64,000 nt of DNA from Salticus scenicus (Eukaryota > Arthropoda > Arachnida > Araneae > Salticidae), in contig OZ005659.1 of assembly GCA_963930645.1 (NCBI GenBank), positions 165,885,034 through 165,949,033 of the forward strand. Direction: 5' to 3'. A model generated the notes under the pieces. The model saw only the letters and a list, made by a program, of their open reading frames with translations. It was not told where the DNA came from and made no database searches. The translations under genes were made by a program, and so were the position numbers. Positions 10,946 to 23,070 of this stretch are shown in pieces (position 1 is the first letter of the stretch; every line of letters begins with the position of its first letter).

Positions 10946-12740
10946 CTGATGTTTTATTCCAGCATCAAACAGGTTCACTCAACTTTGGTCCGATTTCTCT
11001 CAAAAATAACTTGCATCAGTTGGCTCATATCTGAGCCGCTTATAGCAGTTCAATAATTTGAGAGGATTCCTCTCAACGTGAGAAGTTGCCTTTCAACATG
11101 TCGATTGAGTGAAAAATGGCTCAATTTGAGAGAATTTTCCCTTTCCATTTTAAGAGAGTGCAATTTTAACATCGCACTATAGTGCGATGTTAAAATTCCA
11201 CTTCATTCTACTCTTAATCATGTTAAAGTATTTGTGTATGCACACACACACACACACATAAATATATACGCACATATTATACATTCATTGATATATGAAG
11301 ATTGATTTTCATTAAAGTGAAAAATTTTATTTGCATAACTCTCAAAGCAATTATACTTTATAGGAAAATATGAGATGACATTTTTAATTGTAAAATTGAA
11401 TTTAAAAAATAAAATCCTTTTAAACTGTACTCCTTTTCAGTGCAAGGCATTTGTGAAGTATAAACATTAATTTTAGAGAAAAGAATTTCCTAATAGCAAC
11501 AATTGTTTTTTCCTTCTTATCGATATCTCATTTTCAGTTATATATAGCTGTCATTAAACGTAAGCGAAGCGATAATAACCATTATCACTTAAGTGACAGA
11601 AAACAAATGTAGCGCCATTTATTAAAGTGAATATTTCTTTGGAAACAATTTAATAAAATTTATTTGTACTTCTATAAAGTTGTTAAAAATTCCTCGGGGA
11701 GTTCAGTTGAAAAACTTCAAAGAACGCAGCAGATAAAAATAAAGTGTTGCAAATTGTTTATATAGATTTTTTCTTGAGTTAAAAATGTCAGGTCGTGGGT
11801 GGGCATGGAATTATTTCATAGAGAAATTATTTCCCTGACCTTTTAATGATAGTTTCCACACAATATTTGTTGTAAGAGCGATATATTTAAATCCATATAG
11901 AATGGTGGCTTGGATACCAATATCGAATTTGTGTTTATAAAGGCTTAGGCAGAAAACGGGGGTTCGATTCCCGGTCCAGGCATTATTTTCACTCAGTCGG
12001 AAAAATAAAATTAATATGATTTTCTTCCAATCAGTTGATTGTGTGATTTTAATAAAAATTGTCAAAACATATATCTAAATAAATTCTTCTAAGTTACAAA
12101 CCTAATTAAATTATTTTTTAATAGCCACGGTCACTTTTAATACATCAAATAGAGGAATGGGTTCCATTATCTTGAAAAGAAGTTTTTAAAGAGACATTGA
12201 CGAGATGAGTTGAATTGAATTTTTTTAACATCGCACTGTAGCTACGTAGTAGGCAATTAGACATCAAAGTAAATACAATAAATTTTGTAAGGCTTATAGA
12301 GACAGGTGTATTGTCTGTAATTCTCTTTCTAAAGAAATAAATTCAGAAGAATCTTTATTCAATCTATAATGCGTGGGAAAATATTTCTCGTTAGTCAAGT
12401 TTTTCTTAAATTTAAATCATGGTTACTTGCCTAAAATCTGAATTTTCGTAACTGTGGCTTTTCTGAGTTGCAGCCAGGACGTTTTACAACCATACTTGCC
12501 AATACACACATTTAAGTTAGTATGATCATGAAAGTTCGCAGATTTCGAAATTTGAAGCGCTCTTCGCTTCTTGCGCGACTTTTTCGGGAAACTTACGCTT
12601 AATTATAATTATTAAGCTTTTGAAATTTTTTATATTTTTCGGGCACTGAAAAATGACGCATCGAAAGATAAGGCCGTTGTAATGTACGAAAGACGATCAA
12701 ATGATGACGCAGTTATCGAAATACCTGTTGTTGATCGAGG
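10946..12740. other. Mostly unrecognised, with a 34-bp perfect palindrome
   Basis: A perfect 17+17 palindrome, ATTTTAACATCGCACTA plus its complement, lies at 11163-11196. Half of it recurs at about 12225-12240. A (CA)n tract lies at about 11240-11258. A solitary perfect B-box-like GGTTCGATTCC at about 11961 lacks a matching A-box and tRNA fold. No gene is supported. Confidence 0.5.
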
Positions 12741-12936
12741 TATTTCCAGTGTTGCAAGATCTGGCAGATTTTTTATTCAATAATCAACAATAATTTTTAA
12801 TTTTAACGTTTGCTTAATCACTTCGAAGGTTGACTGTCATAGTATATTATATATATCAAATATCACAATTATATTTATGAAATTGTTGGTGATAATTGAA
12901 TAAAAAATCCGCCAGATCTGACAATACTAGTATTTC
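12741..12936. mobile_element. Hairpin MITE, family H core (copy 4)
   Basis: Left arm 'agatctggcagattttttat' pairs with right arm 'ataaaaaatccgccagatct'. The outer word 'tatttccagtgttg' pairs loosely with 'caatactagtatttcaa'. The interior keeps the 'atatcaaatatcac' phrase of the family. Confidence 0.75.
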
Positions 12937-13336
12937 AAGGAAATTTAGCAGTACGTTTAGAGTACAGCGCTAGAAGAATCTTCTTTTATCAGAACAACAG
13001 ATATTCCATTTCCAGAGATATTTTTATGATAAGATACTGATTATAAAATAATTGTCATATATTTTTTAGATTTATTTGACAATTTTGCGAATTCAAATTG
13101 AAGTTTTATCACCCATTTTGATACAGTTACATAGGGTTTGTATGGCTCTTCGACAGTTAAAAAAAATTAAGTTGTTTTCTGTTACATCATTAAAAGATTA
13201 CCAACAAAAATTTAAGTAATAAATAAAAACAAAATTTGTTTTTCCCAGTTGTATTTATAAAAATAAAAATATATTGTAATAAAAATAAATAAATAAATAA
13301 AAATAATCTTAATTCTTTTTTCGAAAAATAGCTATA

Positions 13337-14587
13337 TAGGGAATGTCTCCGGTTATGGGCACAGTTTAGATTTTCGCTTATAACTTTTGATAGAGTAGAT
13401 ATTAAGCAAACATATAAATACCGATGAAAAGCTAGAACTTTTAGCTAACGTTTGATGCAGTAACAGTATTAATTCAGTGTATCAAAAAGAAATTATCACC
13501 AATTTTGCGAAGTGGTCATATTTGGCCAAATCCGCTAAAAAAGGAAAAATAATATGCAAAACCATCATAAATACAGAAAATAACAACATTTATTCATTTT
13601 GTTAAGATTCAGTGCCTAAAATAACAACAGAAAATGACATTTTCCCATTTTTATTCGTCATCATCTTCGTTCTCCAAATCAGAAGTCCAAAGCTTGCAAG
13701 TAAAATATTTTGCATGTATAAGGGCACACTTCAAATGCACCAGCCGATCACACTCGTTGCATTTGATTTGATTGAGTTGGCTGTTAATGTTAGGCATAGT
13801 AGCAGAGGCTCCAAACAGATGACACAGAAGTCGACGTCATCATCAAATTGTGGATACTCCTATTTTTAAAGCGCTTGGCAGTTTGACAGGTGGATTTATC
13901 TTACTTTTTCAAGGCTTCATCTGGAGGGACACAGATGCCGCAAGGAAGTTAGTACACTCGGGCAGTCGATTTCATGGATTTTTTATCCACTAAACAATCC
14001 TAAATGGCTTTAACCAGCACATTAAAATCCATTTATTTTGGATCGGTTGTATTTTTCGGGGTTGGCACGGCTAAAGTGGCCTAAAATTACATAAAAACAC
14101 TAATAAAATATATTCTGTTGACATAAAAGACCATATTTAACAATTTACAAATCAAACACACGCTTTAATGAAAAAAACAAATGTGCTCAGAACCGGGTAC
14201 ATAAAGATGACCACAACCGGGAATGACAGCCATTTTTATAATGACAGACAAAGCAATTTTCGGTCCACATTTTTTCTGAATTCGATGTTGCATCACAAAA
14301 TATAATGAATATACTGCATGAATATACATTGCACTTACATTTTTGAATTAATTCACTTCGATTTGTCGCATTTTTAAAATATCCACAAATTACTTTTGTG
14401 TTGCTTTTTTTTTTTATGCTTTCTCTTACAAGTAAATGAGTCTATTCACTTTGTTGTCAGCACAAAAACTGCGTACTGTTACAATACAAATTTGACAGTA
14501 CTCAAATCCATCATGCTTACTTTCTGATAAAAGATATGGTGGGGTGCCCGTAACCAGAGAATGCCCATAACAGGAGACATTCCCCTA
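13337..14587. mobile_element. pogo-like DNA transposon relic, TA-flanked
   Basis: The left end TAGGGAATGTCTCCGGTTAT matches the complement of the right end 'taacaggagacattccccta', giving roughly 25-bp inverted repeats with TA at both borders. The length is 1.25 kb, shorter than an intact pogo/Tigger element, so it is deleted. The minus-strand interior encodes a C-terminal zinc-finger-like relic (separate entry) typical of DDE_1/pogo proteins. A second 'gggcac..tctctggttacgggcacc' sub-repeat is seen near the right end. Confidence 0.65.
13651..13852 (-). pseudogene. C-terminal zinc-finger-like part of a pogo/DDE_1 transposase
   Basis: On the minus strand an acidic segment FDDDVDFCVICLE is followed, after a frameshift, by IKCNECDRLVHLKC, then YFTCKLW and a final DLENEDDDE before a stop. 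The C-x2-C ... C-x2-C ... H-x2-C ... C pattern resembles the cysteine-rich C-terminus of insect pogo/Jerky-type transposases. No catalytic DDE core is visible in the element. The frameshift and missing N-terminus make it non-functional. The fold assignment is inferred from spacing only. Confidence 0.5.
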
Positions 14588-15425
14588 CTAAATAAATAAT
14601 ATGTATTACATTTTCAGATTTTAATTATTTTAAATGTTATCTTTTTCAATCTAGTTTTCTTTTCTTTAAATAATTAACATGTATGTTTTTCATTATAAAA
14701 TCTATTAGAAAAAATAGATTTGTTCTTTCATCAAACTTTTTAATTCAAACAGAAATATAATAAAGCCAAATCTGAACGAAAACATAAGTATTTTTTTCAT
14801 AAATAACAAATTTCTAAATAAATAAGATACATTTCGTTTTCTGACTTTTATTACTTTAAAAGTTATTTTCGTCAATTCTAGCTTTCTCTCTCTTTTAATA
14901 CTTCAGTATTTCTTTCACTCTCTGAACGAATCCATGTTAAAGTTTGCTGCCAATTGAGTGCAACAAAAAATAAGTCTATTACCCTGCAAACATTAGGAAA
15001 ACTTATAAAGAGTTCACTTAGAACTTTGACTTTAAGCCAAAAGAGAAAAAGTCATCAATTTCTTTTTCTCTAAAAGAAAAAAGATACACTCATTGAGGTT
15101 TACTTATAGCAAAACTTCCTTCTGCATCGATTTTAGGATATTTGTTCTTAAACGTATATAATTTCTTTCTTCGTGGAAAAATAATGTTTCTATATTATTT
15201 AGGCAACGTAACTTTATGATCCGAAATTTTAAAATAAAATACTGAAATATACTATAATATCTATTACATTAATTTACAAAAGTCAAATAAAGACATTCAT
15301 AAATAAACATTGAAAAAAAATTGAAGTTTCTGCATGTAAAATTTTACTCTATACGCTTTTACCATTACCACTGATGAATATATTTTCTTTTTTATTTATT
15401 TATTTTTTCCTGCTTTACGAATTTG
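14588..15425. other. AT-rich stretch, nothing recognised
   Basis: Low-complexity T/A-rich sequence without terminal repeats or long frames. Confidence 0.45.
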
Positions 15426-15548
15426 TATGTATACAGGATGCGGACGTTAATGAAAGACAGATGTATTATATATGTTGTTGTAATTTCTGGTGAACAATGC
15501 TTTTTTTTTCTTTTAATCATTAATTGAAAAATGTAAAGCAATGCCCAA

Positions 15549-16440
15549 AAAAATGCAGAGACACCCAATCGTTGTAGCGTCATACGCCAGACACACCGAT
15601 TTGGAAATCTGTTAACTTTTTAGTTGCACTAGATCATTCGTACATAAATTTTCGTTGTGAATTTGTAGCATCAACTGACAATGCTAAAACTGTTATAAAA
15701 CAAATAATAATAATAATAATAAACGTGGAAATTATAGACACTACAAGGAATACACAAATTGTACAAAAAGTGCAAGAGATCATTGAGGAAAGTCCTTCGA
15801 AGTCTATGGAGTTCCAAAATGTCTATACACAGCAAGTTTAAATAATCGAAGTCTACGAAGGCCAAAGTTATACACAGAAGGCAATTTATGTCAGCACGAA
15901 CTCGAGATCGTAGTCTTATTCAAGGAAAACGTTATTTTAACAAGATTAAGTAATCTGGTGATCTAAATATATTGTTGTTTCTGTTGCGGAGATTTTTGAT
16001 TAAGACTAAAAAACCATTTGGAGAAGAAATGAAAAGTCGTTATACTGACATCCTACAGAGGTTTGTCGTCGCACGAAATTTTCACCGACTGTCAATGATT
16101 TTGGGATTGTGTATAACGAAGGACATTTAAGTCTCCTTCATTCAGAAGGAGATTCGAGTAAATGCTGCTGTTTACATGGAAATTTTAGAAACAGTAGTGA
16201 AAATGTCGATTAATAGTGTATGTGGAAACAGACACAATATATGTTTCAACTAAACTCTATTCCTTTTCACAAAGCCATAAAGACACAAGATTGGATGTAT
16301 AAACGCAAAGCAAAAAATTTAGGACCATCCACTTTTCCAGACCTCAGTTCCCTTGACTATTTCATGTTTGAATTTTAAACAGAGAACCAAACCAATAAAG
16401 CGATATAAGACTCTAAATAACTAAAAGGAGGAAGGGTTCA
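15549..16440 (+). pseudogene. Mariner-like transposase relic
   Basis: Short conserved pieces follow one another in the order expected of a mariner-type DDE transposase. They are 'VQEIIEESPSKSM' (about 15755), MSARTRDRSLIQGKRYFNKI (about 15889), 'FQLNSIPFHKAIKTQDWM' (second catalytic Asp changed to Asn, about 16245) and 'FPDLSSLDYFMFEF' (around the third catalytic residue, about 16338). They lie in different frames with stops between. The same family is better preserved at 18941-20214. A terminus-like 'tacaggatgcgg' lies at about 15432, but I find no matching right end. Confidence 0.6.
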
Positions 16441-16838
16441 AAAGTCACAATAAAAAAAAATTCGTAAACAAGTAGCAAACATAAATTGTATTTTTTTTTT
16501 TTTTCCTTTTAAGTAAAATATTTCAACAAAAGAAATTTAAAGTGTTAAAAATTAACCAATCACACATATGCGCAAAGCTTTCCAGCGTACGTTTGTTCAC
16601 ACAATGTTAAAAAATGTCTCAAAGTAAACTCGATGGCAGCGCTTTCCGGAGTGCAGGGGATGCGGTACCCAAATAAAAGTCATGAAAAACCATCCCCAAT
16701 CCTATTGTTTTTCTTTAAAAATATTATCTCTTACCTCTTTAATATAAACAAGAATTAATTCTAGCGCTAAATGAATATTATAGATGCATTATTTACTTGA
16801 AATTATTAGCGTACATTTGCTTTAAATACAAAATATGT

Positions 16839-17053
16839 TACAGTCGACAGCAAAAGTATCTGAGCACCAGCAGTAATCCCTGTCAAAAAAAGTACACTTA
16901 ATACTGCTTTGTTAAATACATCCTTGTCGAGTCATGTTCTTAGATAGTCTAAGGACATGACTCATCAAGGATTCATTTAACAAAACAGTATTAAGTGTAA
17001 CTTTTATATTTTAATTATTGGCTAGTGCTCGAATAATTTTGCTGCCGACTGCA
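16839..17053. mobile_element. Palindromic MITE, TA-flanked (family Q, copy 1)
   Basis: It starts TACAGTCGACAGCAAAAGTA and ends with the imperfect complement 'ttttgctgccgactgca'. Inner arms pair over 'aagtacacttaatactg' and 'ccttgtcgagtcatgttctta', so nearly the whole element folds into one hairpin. The second copy is 31148-31366. TA borders suggest Tc1/mariner mobilisation. Confidence 0.75.
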
Positions 17054-17289
17054 GATGTTCGTTAAGAATTTCAAGTAAATAATCACATCTACAATGTTCA
17101 TTTAGAGCCATAATTAATTAGTGTAAAATATATATATATTTTTAATCGATCGTATACTGCTATAAATTGCATTGTAAATACGAAAAAAATCATGTATTAA
17201 TAATTTAAGAAAAAAATGTTAATGTACGCAATTTTTGAAATTAAAATTTGGAAAAAAGAAATAAATTAAAACTTTGGAAAAGTAATCGC

Positions 17290-18180
17290 TTATAAAAGAC
17301 TAGCAGGCAACGCCCGCTTCGCTGGTCCCTATTTTTAAATGAATCGCTATAATTACTGAATTCTCAAAATTGCATTAATTTTTATCACGTGAAAAAAAAA
17401 ACAGAAAAAAAATCTTATTAGGAAAAATGTCGCACCGGGTTCTCACTGCCTTCGGAAAAAATTCCCAAAATGCTCTAACTCTTATTTCTATTATTTTCCC
17501 CCTTCGCCCCCCCCTCCCGTCTATCCTAATAATTTTAAAAATTCGAAAATATCCGCAATCGATTTGTAGTTATCGAAAACCTCTATATACCAATTTTGAA
17601 TGCTCTAACTCTATTCTATTTTTTTTTTTTTTTGCTCCTCCGCCCCCCCTTCCCGGCCCTTCTAATAATTTTACACTTTCGAAAATATCCCCATTCGACT
17701 TGCTGGCCTCTAAAACCTATCTGTACCAATTTTGAATGGCCTAACTGTATTTCTATTTGTTTTTGCCCCCCCCTTCCCGACCCTCCTAGTAATTTTAAAA
17801 ATTAGAAAATATCCGCAATCGATTTGTAAGTATCGAAAACCTCTATATACCAATTTTGAACGATCTAACTCTATTTTTAATTTTTTGCCCCCCCTCTCCC
17901 CTCCCCCCTTCTAGCCCCTCCTAATAACTTTACACTTTCGAAAATATCCCCATTCGACTTACAGGCCTTTAAAACCTATCTGTACCAATTTTGAACGGCC
18001 TAACTGTATTTCTATTTGTTTTTGCCCATAGCCCCCCCATGCTGCCCCCCTTCGCACCCCTTCTAATAATTTTACAAATTCGAAAATATCCGCAATCGAT
18101 TTGTAAGTATCGAAAACCTCTATGTACCAATTTTGAACGATCTGACACAATTTTTATTTTTTTGCCCCCCCTCCCCCCCC
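17290..18180. repeat. Tandem array of alternating ~130-bp monomers (A-B-A-B-A)
   Basis: Five monomers share 'ccaattttgaa', 'taataattttaca/aaa' and a C-rich/T-rich spacer. They alternate between type A ('atccgcaatcgatttgta', at about 17551, 17811, 18088) and type B ('atccccattcgactt', at about 17687, 17945). The higher-order period is thus about 260-277 bp. The opening 'caacgcccgcttcgctggtc' (about 17310) recurs in a shorter form at about 52368. The overlapping proline-rich frames on both strands are by-products. Confidence 0.75.
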
Positions 18181-18299
18181 CAAAAAAAAAATCGGAAAAA
18201 ATCAAAAAATGAGTTTTTGGAAATATTTTCAAGAAGACGCTTGGCGGTTTTTTTTTTTTTTTTTACATCTTTGAGCTATTACTTTTGCTCGAAAATCCG

Positions 18300-18640
18300 T
18301 ATTTTTCTAAATCATTTATACCCCCTTCTCCCGTTAAAAATCCAAAATTCCAAAATCGCAGGAAATGATTTTTTCATATTCAAGTCTAGTCTCCCCATCT
18401 GCAATTTCTTCACTGTGAAGTTATTTGGAGCCGAGTTATACTTATAAATGTGTTTTTGCCTTATGCGCCTCCGAAAATCATTTATACCCCCTTCCCCCCC
18501 CCCTTAAAAATCCAAAATTCCAAAATCGCAGAAAATATTTTTTTTGTTTTCAGGTCTAGTCTCTCCCTCTGCAATTTCTTCACCGTGAAGCAATTTGGAG
18601 CCGAGTTGTGCTTATAAAGGTGGCCATAAAATCAATCTGA
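18300..18640. repeat. Tandem repeat, 166-bp unit, two copies
   Basis: 'aaatcatttatacccccttc' (about 18310 and 18476), 'aaaatccaaaattccaaaatcgcag' and 'gcaatttcttcac.gtgaag..atttggagccgagtt' recur in the same order. It directly follows the A/B array and a poly-T run and appears to be part of the same composite repeat. Confidence 0.75.
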
Positions 18641-18940
18641 CGCAGACGAAACCATTCGCAAAAATTTTATCATCTAAACAAAATATGTTTGTAATCACTT
18701 TAAAACCAAGTCCATAACCAAAGTAACATTTAAGAGTGATAAAATAACATTTAGGGATGAACAAATATAACATACACTAACTTGTTCTAGCCTCATAGCA
18801 AATCAAAGCAACCGAATTCAAAATTCCGTAGATTTTCTCTTGATCCGTAATGTATACAAAATTGAAGAAATTGGGATCTTAATAATTATATAAATTGTTA
18901 AAAATATTCAAAAAGTACTTTTTAAAAATTAATTGTAAAA

Positions 18941-20214
18941 TACAGGGTGCGGCAGCTATTTGAGAACACACGTTATAAGTGATACAATGCCCTGTATATC
19001 ATCTTTAAGCAACCATTTTTGTTACAGATAAACGTGGCAGAACCTTTTCTAAATCAAGAAAGGCAAAAGCACGCTGTTAACGTCTCCTTGACTGCAGGAT
19101 ACTCCGTTTCTGAAACAGCTGCATTTCTGAAAGTCGCCCGATTATTCGTTTTCAGAGTTCAGAGAGAACTGAGGGTTGCCAATGCTAATGTGACAACTGT
19201 TTTGCACAGGAAACATTATTTCCAGGTCTCAGACATTCCCAGGACACTTGAATTCATCAATTCTGTTCAAGCTGCCATCGAAGAGGACCGTGGAAAGTCC
19301 ATAGGGATACTCAGCTGGAATCTGCGAGTCAGCGAGGTCACAATTCCACGTGTGGTTAATGAAGACCTCTGTTACAAGTCGTATGTAAAGCGGAGAAGAC
19401 AGTTTATGTCCTAAAAAACCAGAGAGAATAGAGTAATCAGAGCAAAGAGCCTCTTAAAGAAGCTGAAACATCAGGAACAGACAGAAACACACTGGTTTTT
19501 TTCGGACAAGAAAAACTTCGTCCAGGACCAGAAAATCAACCGGATAAATAATCTTTGGCTGTGTTAAAGACAAGAGGAAATTCCCATTGTCATGCACACT
19601 AAATTTCCTTAGTCTGTTATAGTCTTAGGAATCGTTAGGAATGAAGGTGACGTCATGCCTCCACATTTCTTTTTACAACGTGCCAGAATCAACGCAGTTA
19701 CTTATACCGATGTGTTGAACACAGTAGTGAAGGGCTGGATTATTGCTCTAGCCCTAGCCCGTGGCAGGCCATATGTTTTTCAGCAGGACATTGCACCAGC
19801 CGATATGGCCCATTCACCACAAGAGTGGATGGTAAGCAATTTTCGTGATCACATCACTCCACGCATGTGGCCCCCTAGCTCACCTGATGTTAACTCTTTG
19901 AACTATTACGCTTGGGGCGTTGTTGAAAGGGTCTCTAATAAGTACCCACATATCACCGTTGGTGTTTCCAGACAGCTATTGTGGATGCCATGACAAATAT
20001 TCCCAGTGTCTACCTCATTTCTGCCTGCGGACGGTTTCAACAGCGTATTGAGGTTGTTATTGCAGCTGATGTTGGATTTATTGTATGGTGTCGTGCATTA
20101 GGTCCTACTTCTTGTGTGCACACCGTTCCCTGTTCATTAAATGATACATCTATAGTGTTTGCTCCCTTTTTCTACGGACGATACTTTGTTCTCAAATAGC
20201 TGCCGCACCCTGTA
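18941..20214. mobile_element. Mariner-like DNA transposon, complete ends
   Basis: Inverted repeats of about 28 bp start TACAGGGTGCGGCAGCTATT and end with the complement finishing at 20214, TA at both borders. The length of 1.27 kb is what a single-gene mariner element should be. The encoded transposase is broken (next entry). Arms differ by only one or two bases, so the copy is not very old. Confidence 0.85.
19019..20199 (+). pseudogene. Transposase of the mariner-like element (broken)
   Basis: The N-terminal part (19019-19414) reads as a helix-turn-helix region and ends in VVNEDLCYKSYVKRRRQFMS before a stop. The frame then continues as 'KTRENRVIRAKSLLKKL'. The catalytic region follows: FSDKKNF around the first Asp (about 19501), VFQQDIAPADMAHSPQEWM around the second (about 19778) and WPPSSPDVNSLNYYAWGVVE near the third catalytic residue. 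After a frameshift near 19970 the C-terminus resumes with 'RFQQRIEVVIAADVGFI'. Several in-frame stops and the frameshift make it inactive. The family is IS630/Tc1-mariner; I cannot fix the subfamily. Confidence 0.8.
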
Positions 20215-20368
20215 TATTACTTATCTTAAAATACGGGAAACTATGCGAAACACGAATATTTTAAAAATACAAGAATTTTTCCGTACAGATGTGAATTCTT
20301 TCAAACTATAATTCTATTTTAATTTTAAATAAGGAACATCGCGCGAATAAACAAAATCTATTCGAGCA

Positions 20369-20687
20369 CTTGCGGGCCGCGGTAGCCCAGTCGGTAGAGC
20401 GCCGGCCTCGTAATTGGAAGATTGCAGGTTCGGTACTCGAGCCGGCCAAGGACCGTCGTGTACACTGCTGGTGGCTGGTGCACGTAAAACCTGTCGTGGC
20501 CGCAATGCTCCATGTTCCCATCAAAAATTATACCTCCGGGGGGTCACCGAAGCGGGAGATCCATCCCTTCCGTGGAGGATCAAAATTGTGATGGCATGTC
20601 ACCGGACCACCTCTAGGGGTTTGTCCCAGGCCATCGCCAATTGCCCATCTGCGCAGCACTTGTGCGATGTAAAACCCAACCATCCAT
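20369..20687 (+). mobile_element. tRNA-derived SINE (copy A)
   Basis: The head has the pol III A-box TAGCCCAGTCGG and a B-box-like GGTTCGGTACTC about 50 bp downstream, so it derives from a tRNA. The body carries 'gcacgtaaaacctgtcgtggcc' and ends in a CCAACCATCC tail. The 12-bp duplication TCTATTCGAGCA flanks it (20357-20368 and 20688-20699), showing retrotransposition. Other copies lie at 31429, 55944 and 56365, with a relic at 9817. Open frames across it are not genes. Confidence 0.9.
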
Positions 20688-20699
20688 TCTATTCGAGCA

Positions 20700-21290
20700 T
20701 TTACAGTTTCAGCCTGAGTAGTTAATGTTCCGCCAGCACCAGATGGCTTTGTCGTCGATCAGTGACGTAATTATGATGTTGCTATGGCGTAACTACGCTG
20801 CTCATTGCTCCATTGTGGTGAATACGCTTAATAGTACTCGATTTGCATATGTACAATTACTTTATTTCATTTAAAATTATAATAAAGGAATTAGAGTGAA
20901 TGATTTAACTATTTCTTATTTTGAAAAAGTTATCACAATTTTTTTTTAAAGTTACATTTAAAAAAAATAATAATCACTATTACTTGTAATTAAAATTTTT
21001 CAAATACTTATGCGATAAGCTTGTCTGGTATTTTGATTTCATGTTTTTTTATATGGGATAAATTGTCATTTACAAAAGTCGTAATCTCAAAAAACTAGTA
21101 TTCTGAAACAAAATCAGAACTTTCATCTATATCATTGTATATAACACCGCTGCGTACAGGTAAATATGAACAAAAACTTAATCAAAACCTTCCCCCAATA
21201 ACGATTTTATATTGCATGTATTTTAGTGCGATTTTTGCGAATAGATACTTCGAAATTTAGCTATCTAGAAAAATCGCAAATCATAGAAGC
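20700..21290. other. No supported feature
   Basis: AT-rich sequence without repeats or frames that I can interpret. Confidence 0.45.
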
Positions 21291-21800
21291 TTAGATATAG
21301 CGTCCTCGTATCCAAAGAAAACAGAAGCCACGTGTAGGTCAATGTGCATCAAATTAAATCAGCATTTTTTCCATGATGACTACAGCTCGTATCAAGTTTA
21401 GTGATATTATACTCTACAGAAACTAACACAATGCCTTCCCGTAAACGGGAAAAAATGAAGCACCACAGTGTCACCTACTGACTTAATCAGAGTATAGGTA
21501 TATTTTTCATATTGGTCCTCTATCCTGTCACGCTTTGGGCAATTATATACGGTAAAAGCTGAGATATAGCCTTCCTATAAAAGGGGAAAATAGCAGCAGA
21601 GAAGTGCCAGTTTTTGGGAAATACGCGCTCAAATCAAAACAGCGCTCATTTATGGAAAAGTTCGACGAAATTATGAGTTTTTTTTTAATGTTCAAACCAT
21701 TTTCAAAAATCTCAAAACATATAAACCCATAAAAAACAGTATGTCAGAAATTTTCATGAATCCAATGCTTTTTTTTTTATGTATAAAGAAGAAAGAAAAT
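21291..21800. repeat. Dispersed repeat, diverged
   Basis: Carries 'gatatagcgtcc', 'caccacagtgtcacctactgac', 'gagatatagccttcc' and the tail 'ctcaaaacatataaacc...tccaatgc...gaagaaag', in the order seen at 7740-8530 and 33340-33960. Confidence 0.5.
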
Positions 21801-22059
21801 TATCTGGATTGATTCCATTTGATTTCCCCAAAATTTAGTAAATAATAGTTGCTTAAATAAATTTGAATAACAGAAGTCGGAAAATTGTAAGAGATGGCTG
21901 AGCATTTCTTCCCAAGTTGAAAGTCGTTTAATGGATCGTAATGTATACAAAGTCTTTTATGTGTCCCTGTAAAAATACTACAAATGGTACGTTCGTAATA
22001 TCAAATATTTACCTGTTATTTTTTAATATGTTTTAAACAATTCAACATTATTAAAATGA

Positions 22060-22850
22060 GCTTTAAATAGTTTGGAGACCATTAAGTCTTACAACCATAT
22101 AAATCTGTACGGCTCTTGCAATGATAACCTATAATATGCTTATCAATTTGTATTTTAACCGAATATAGCGATCGGAATTAGACACTAACGCACTTGAAAT
22201 TATTTAAGTATATAGTCTGTTATTTTAAAGAATTTCTTTTGCTTCTGAAAAAGAATTAAGCTCTACATTTATCAAAATCTATATAAATTATGTGACGTTG
22301 ACCTATATCACAGGAACCAACTTTTAGCTCAATCGAATGAGGCGTATAGACGCTATTCCACTTCAAATAATTTTAGTCCGTTAGCTATAATGATAAAGAA
22401 ATTTTTTGTGACCCTGAACAAGAATTATAAGTACTAGACTCATCAAAAGTCAAACAAATCAAGCGATAGTGACCTATAACATACCTACCAACTTTTAGCT
22501 CAATCGAATAAAGCGTTTAGATGCTATCGCGCTTTAAATAATTTGGATTCATAGGTCATAATGATAAAGAATTTTTGATTGTGTCCTTTTAAAAAAATGT
22601 CTGCTAGACTCAACAAAATCTAGTGAGACGAGTGACGATGACCTATCACATACCTAATAACTTTCAATTCAATTGATCAAAGCATTTAGACGTTATCGGG
22701 TTCATTCGCTCACACACATGCATGTATACATCTCCTTAAAAGTAGTAAAAAATTAACCTAGAAAACCTTAAAGCTTCTACATACACTAAATCTCATAATC
22801 AAATATTTCATGATTACAATACTTTCCTTACGTGATGTGTGTACGAAAAC
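22060..22850. repeat. Degenerate ~150-bp tandem repeats (plus orientation)
   Basis: About four units follow the order 'aatgataaagaatttttt - gtgtccctgaaaaa - actagattcaacaaaatct - gtgacgatgacctat - catacctaccaacttttagctcaatcgaataaagcgtttag - acgctatcgc - tttaaataattt'. The same unit occurs in reverse at 25180-25900 and in plus orientation at 57590-58110. It ends in an 'acacacatgcatgtatacat' tract and 'acaatactttccttac'. Confidence 0.7.
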
Positions 22851-22857
22851 TATAGTT

Positions 22858-23070
22858 TAACCACGTTTCCTAAGACTAGCAGTGAGGATGAGTCTAAAGG
22901 CTTGGAGGAGTGCCAAATTGTCGGATAGGTTGGAATTTGGAAAAGATCCATCATTCAACGCTTTCTTATCCCTTATTTTCTGTCAATCAGATGACTATCA
23001 TCCCTATTTTAAAACTCGACTCGTCGAATCAATACTTGCGCAGAAGTTTCCATGTTTTCAAGAAATGTTG
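22858..23070. repeat. Dispersed repeat (second copy at 5675-5885)
   Basis: See 5675-5885. Here it directly follows the degenerate tandem block and overlaps a 67-codon open frame, which is therefore not a gene. Confidence 0.6.

Noticed and set aside
11906..11985. Possible tRNA gene with a perfect B-box
   Set aside because: No acceptor stem pairing, T-stem has two G-G mismatches and no proper A-box; called only a B-box-like word.
17427..18447. Proline-rich and phenylalanine-rich frames on both strands
   Set aside because: By-products of the A/B tandem monomers and C/T homopolymers.
20306..20725. Four overlapping frames of 63-103 codons at 20.3-20.7 kb (and similar ones at 31.3-31.8 and 55.9-56.2 kb)
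   Set aside because: All are the GC-richer tRNA-SINE read in different frames.
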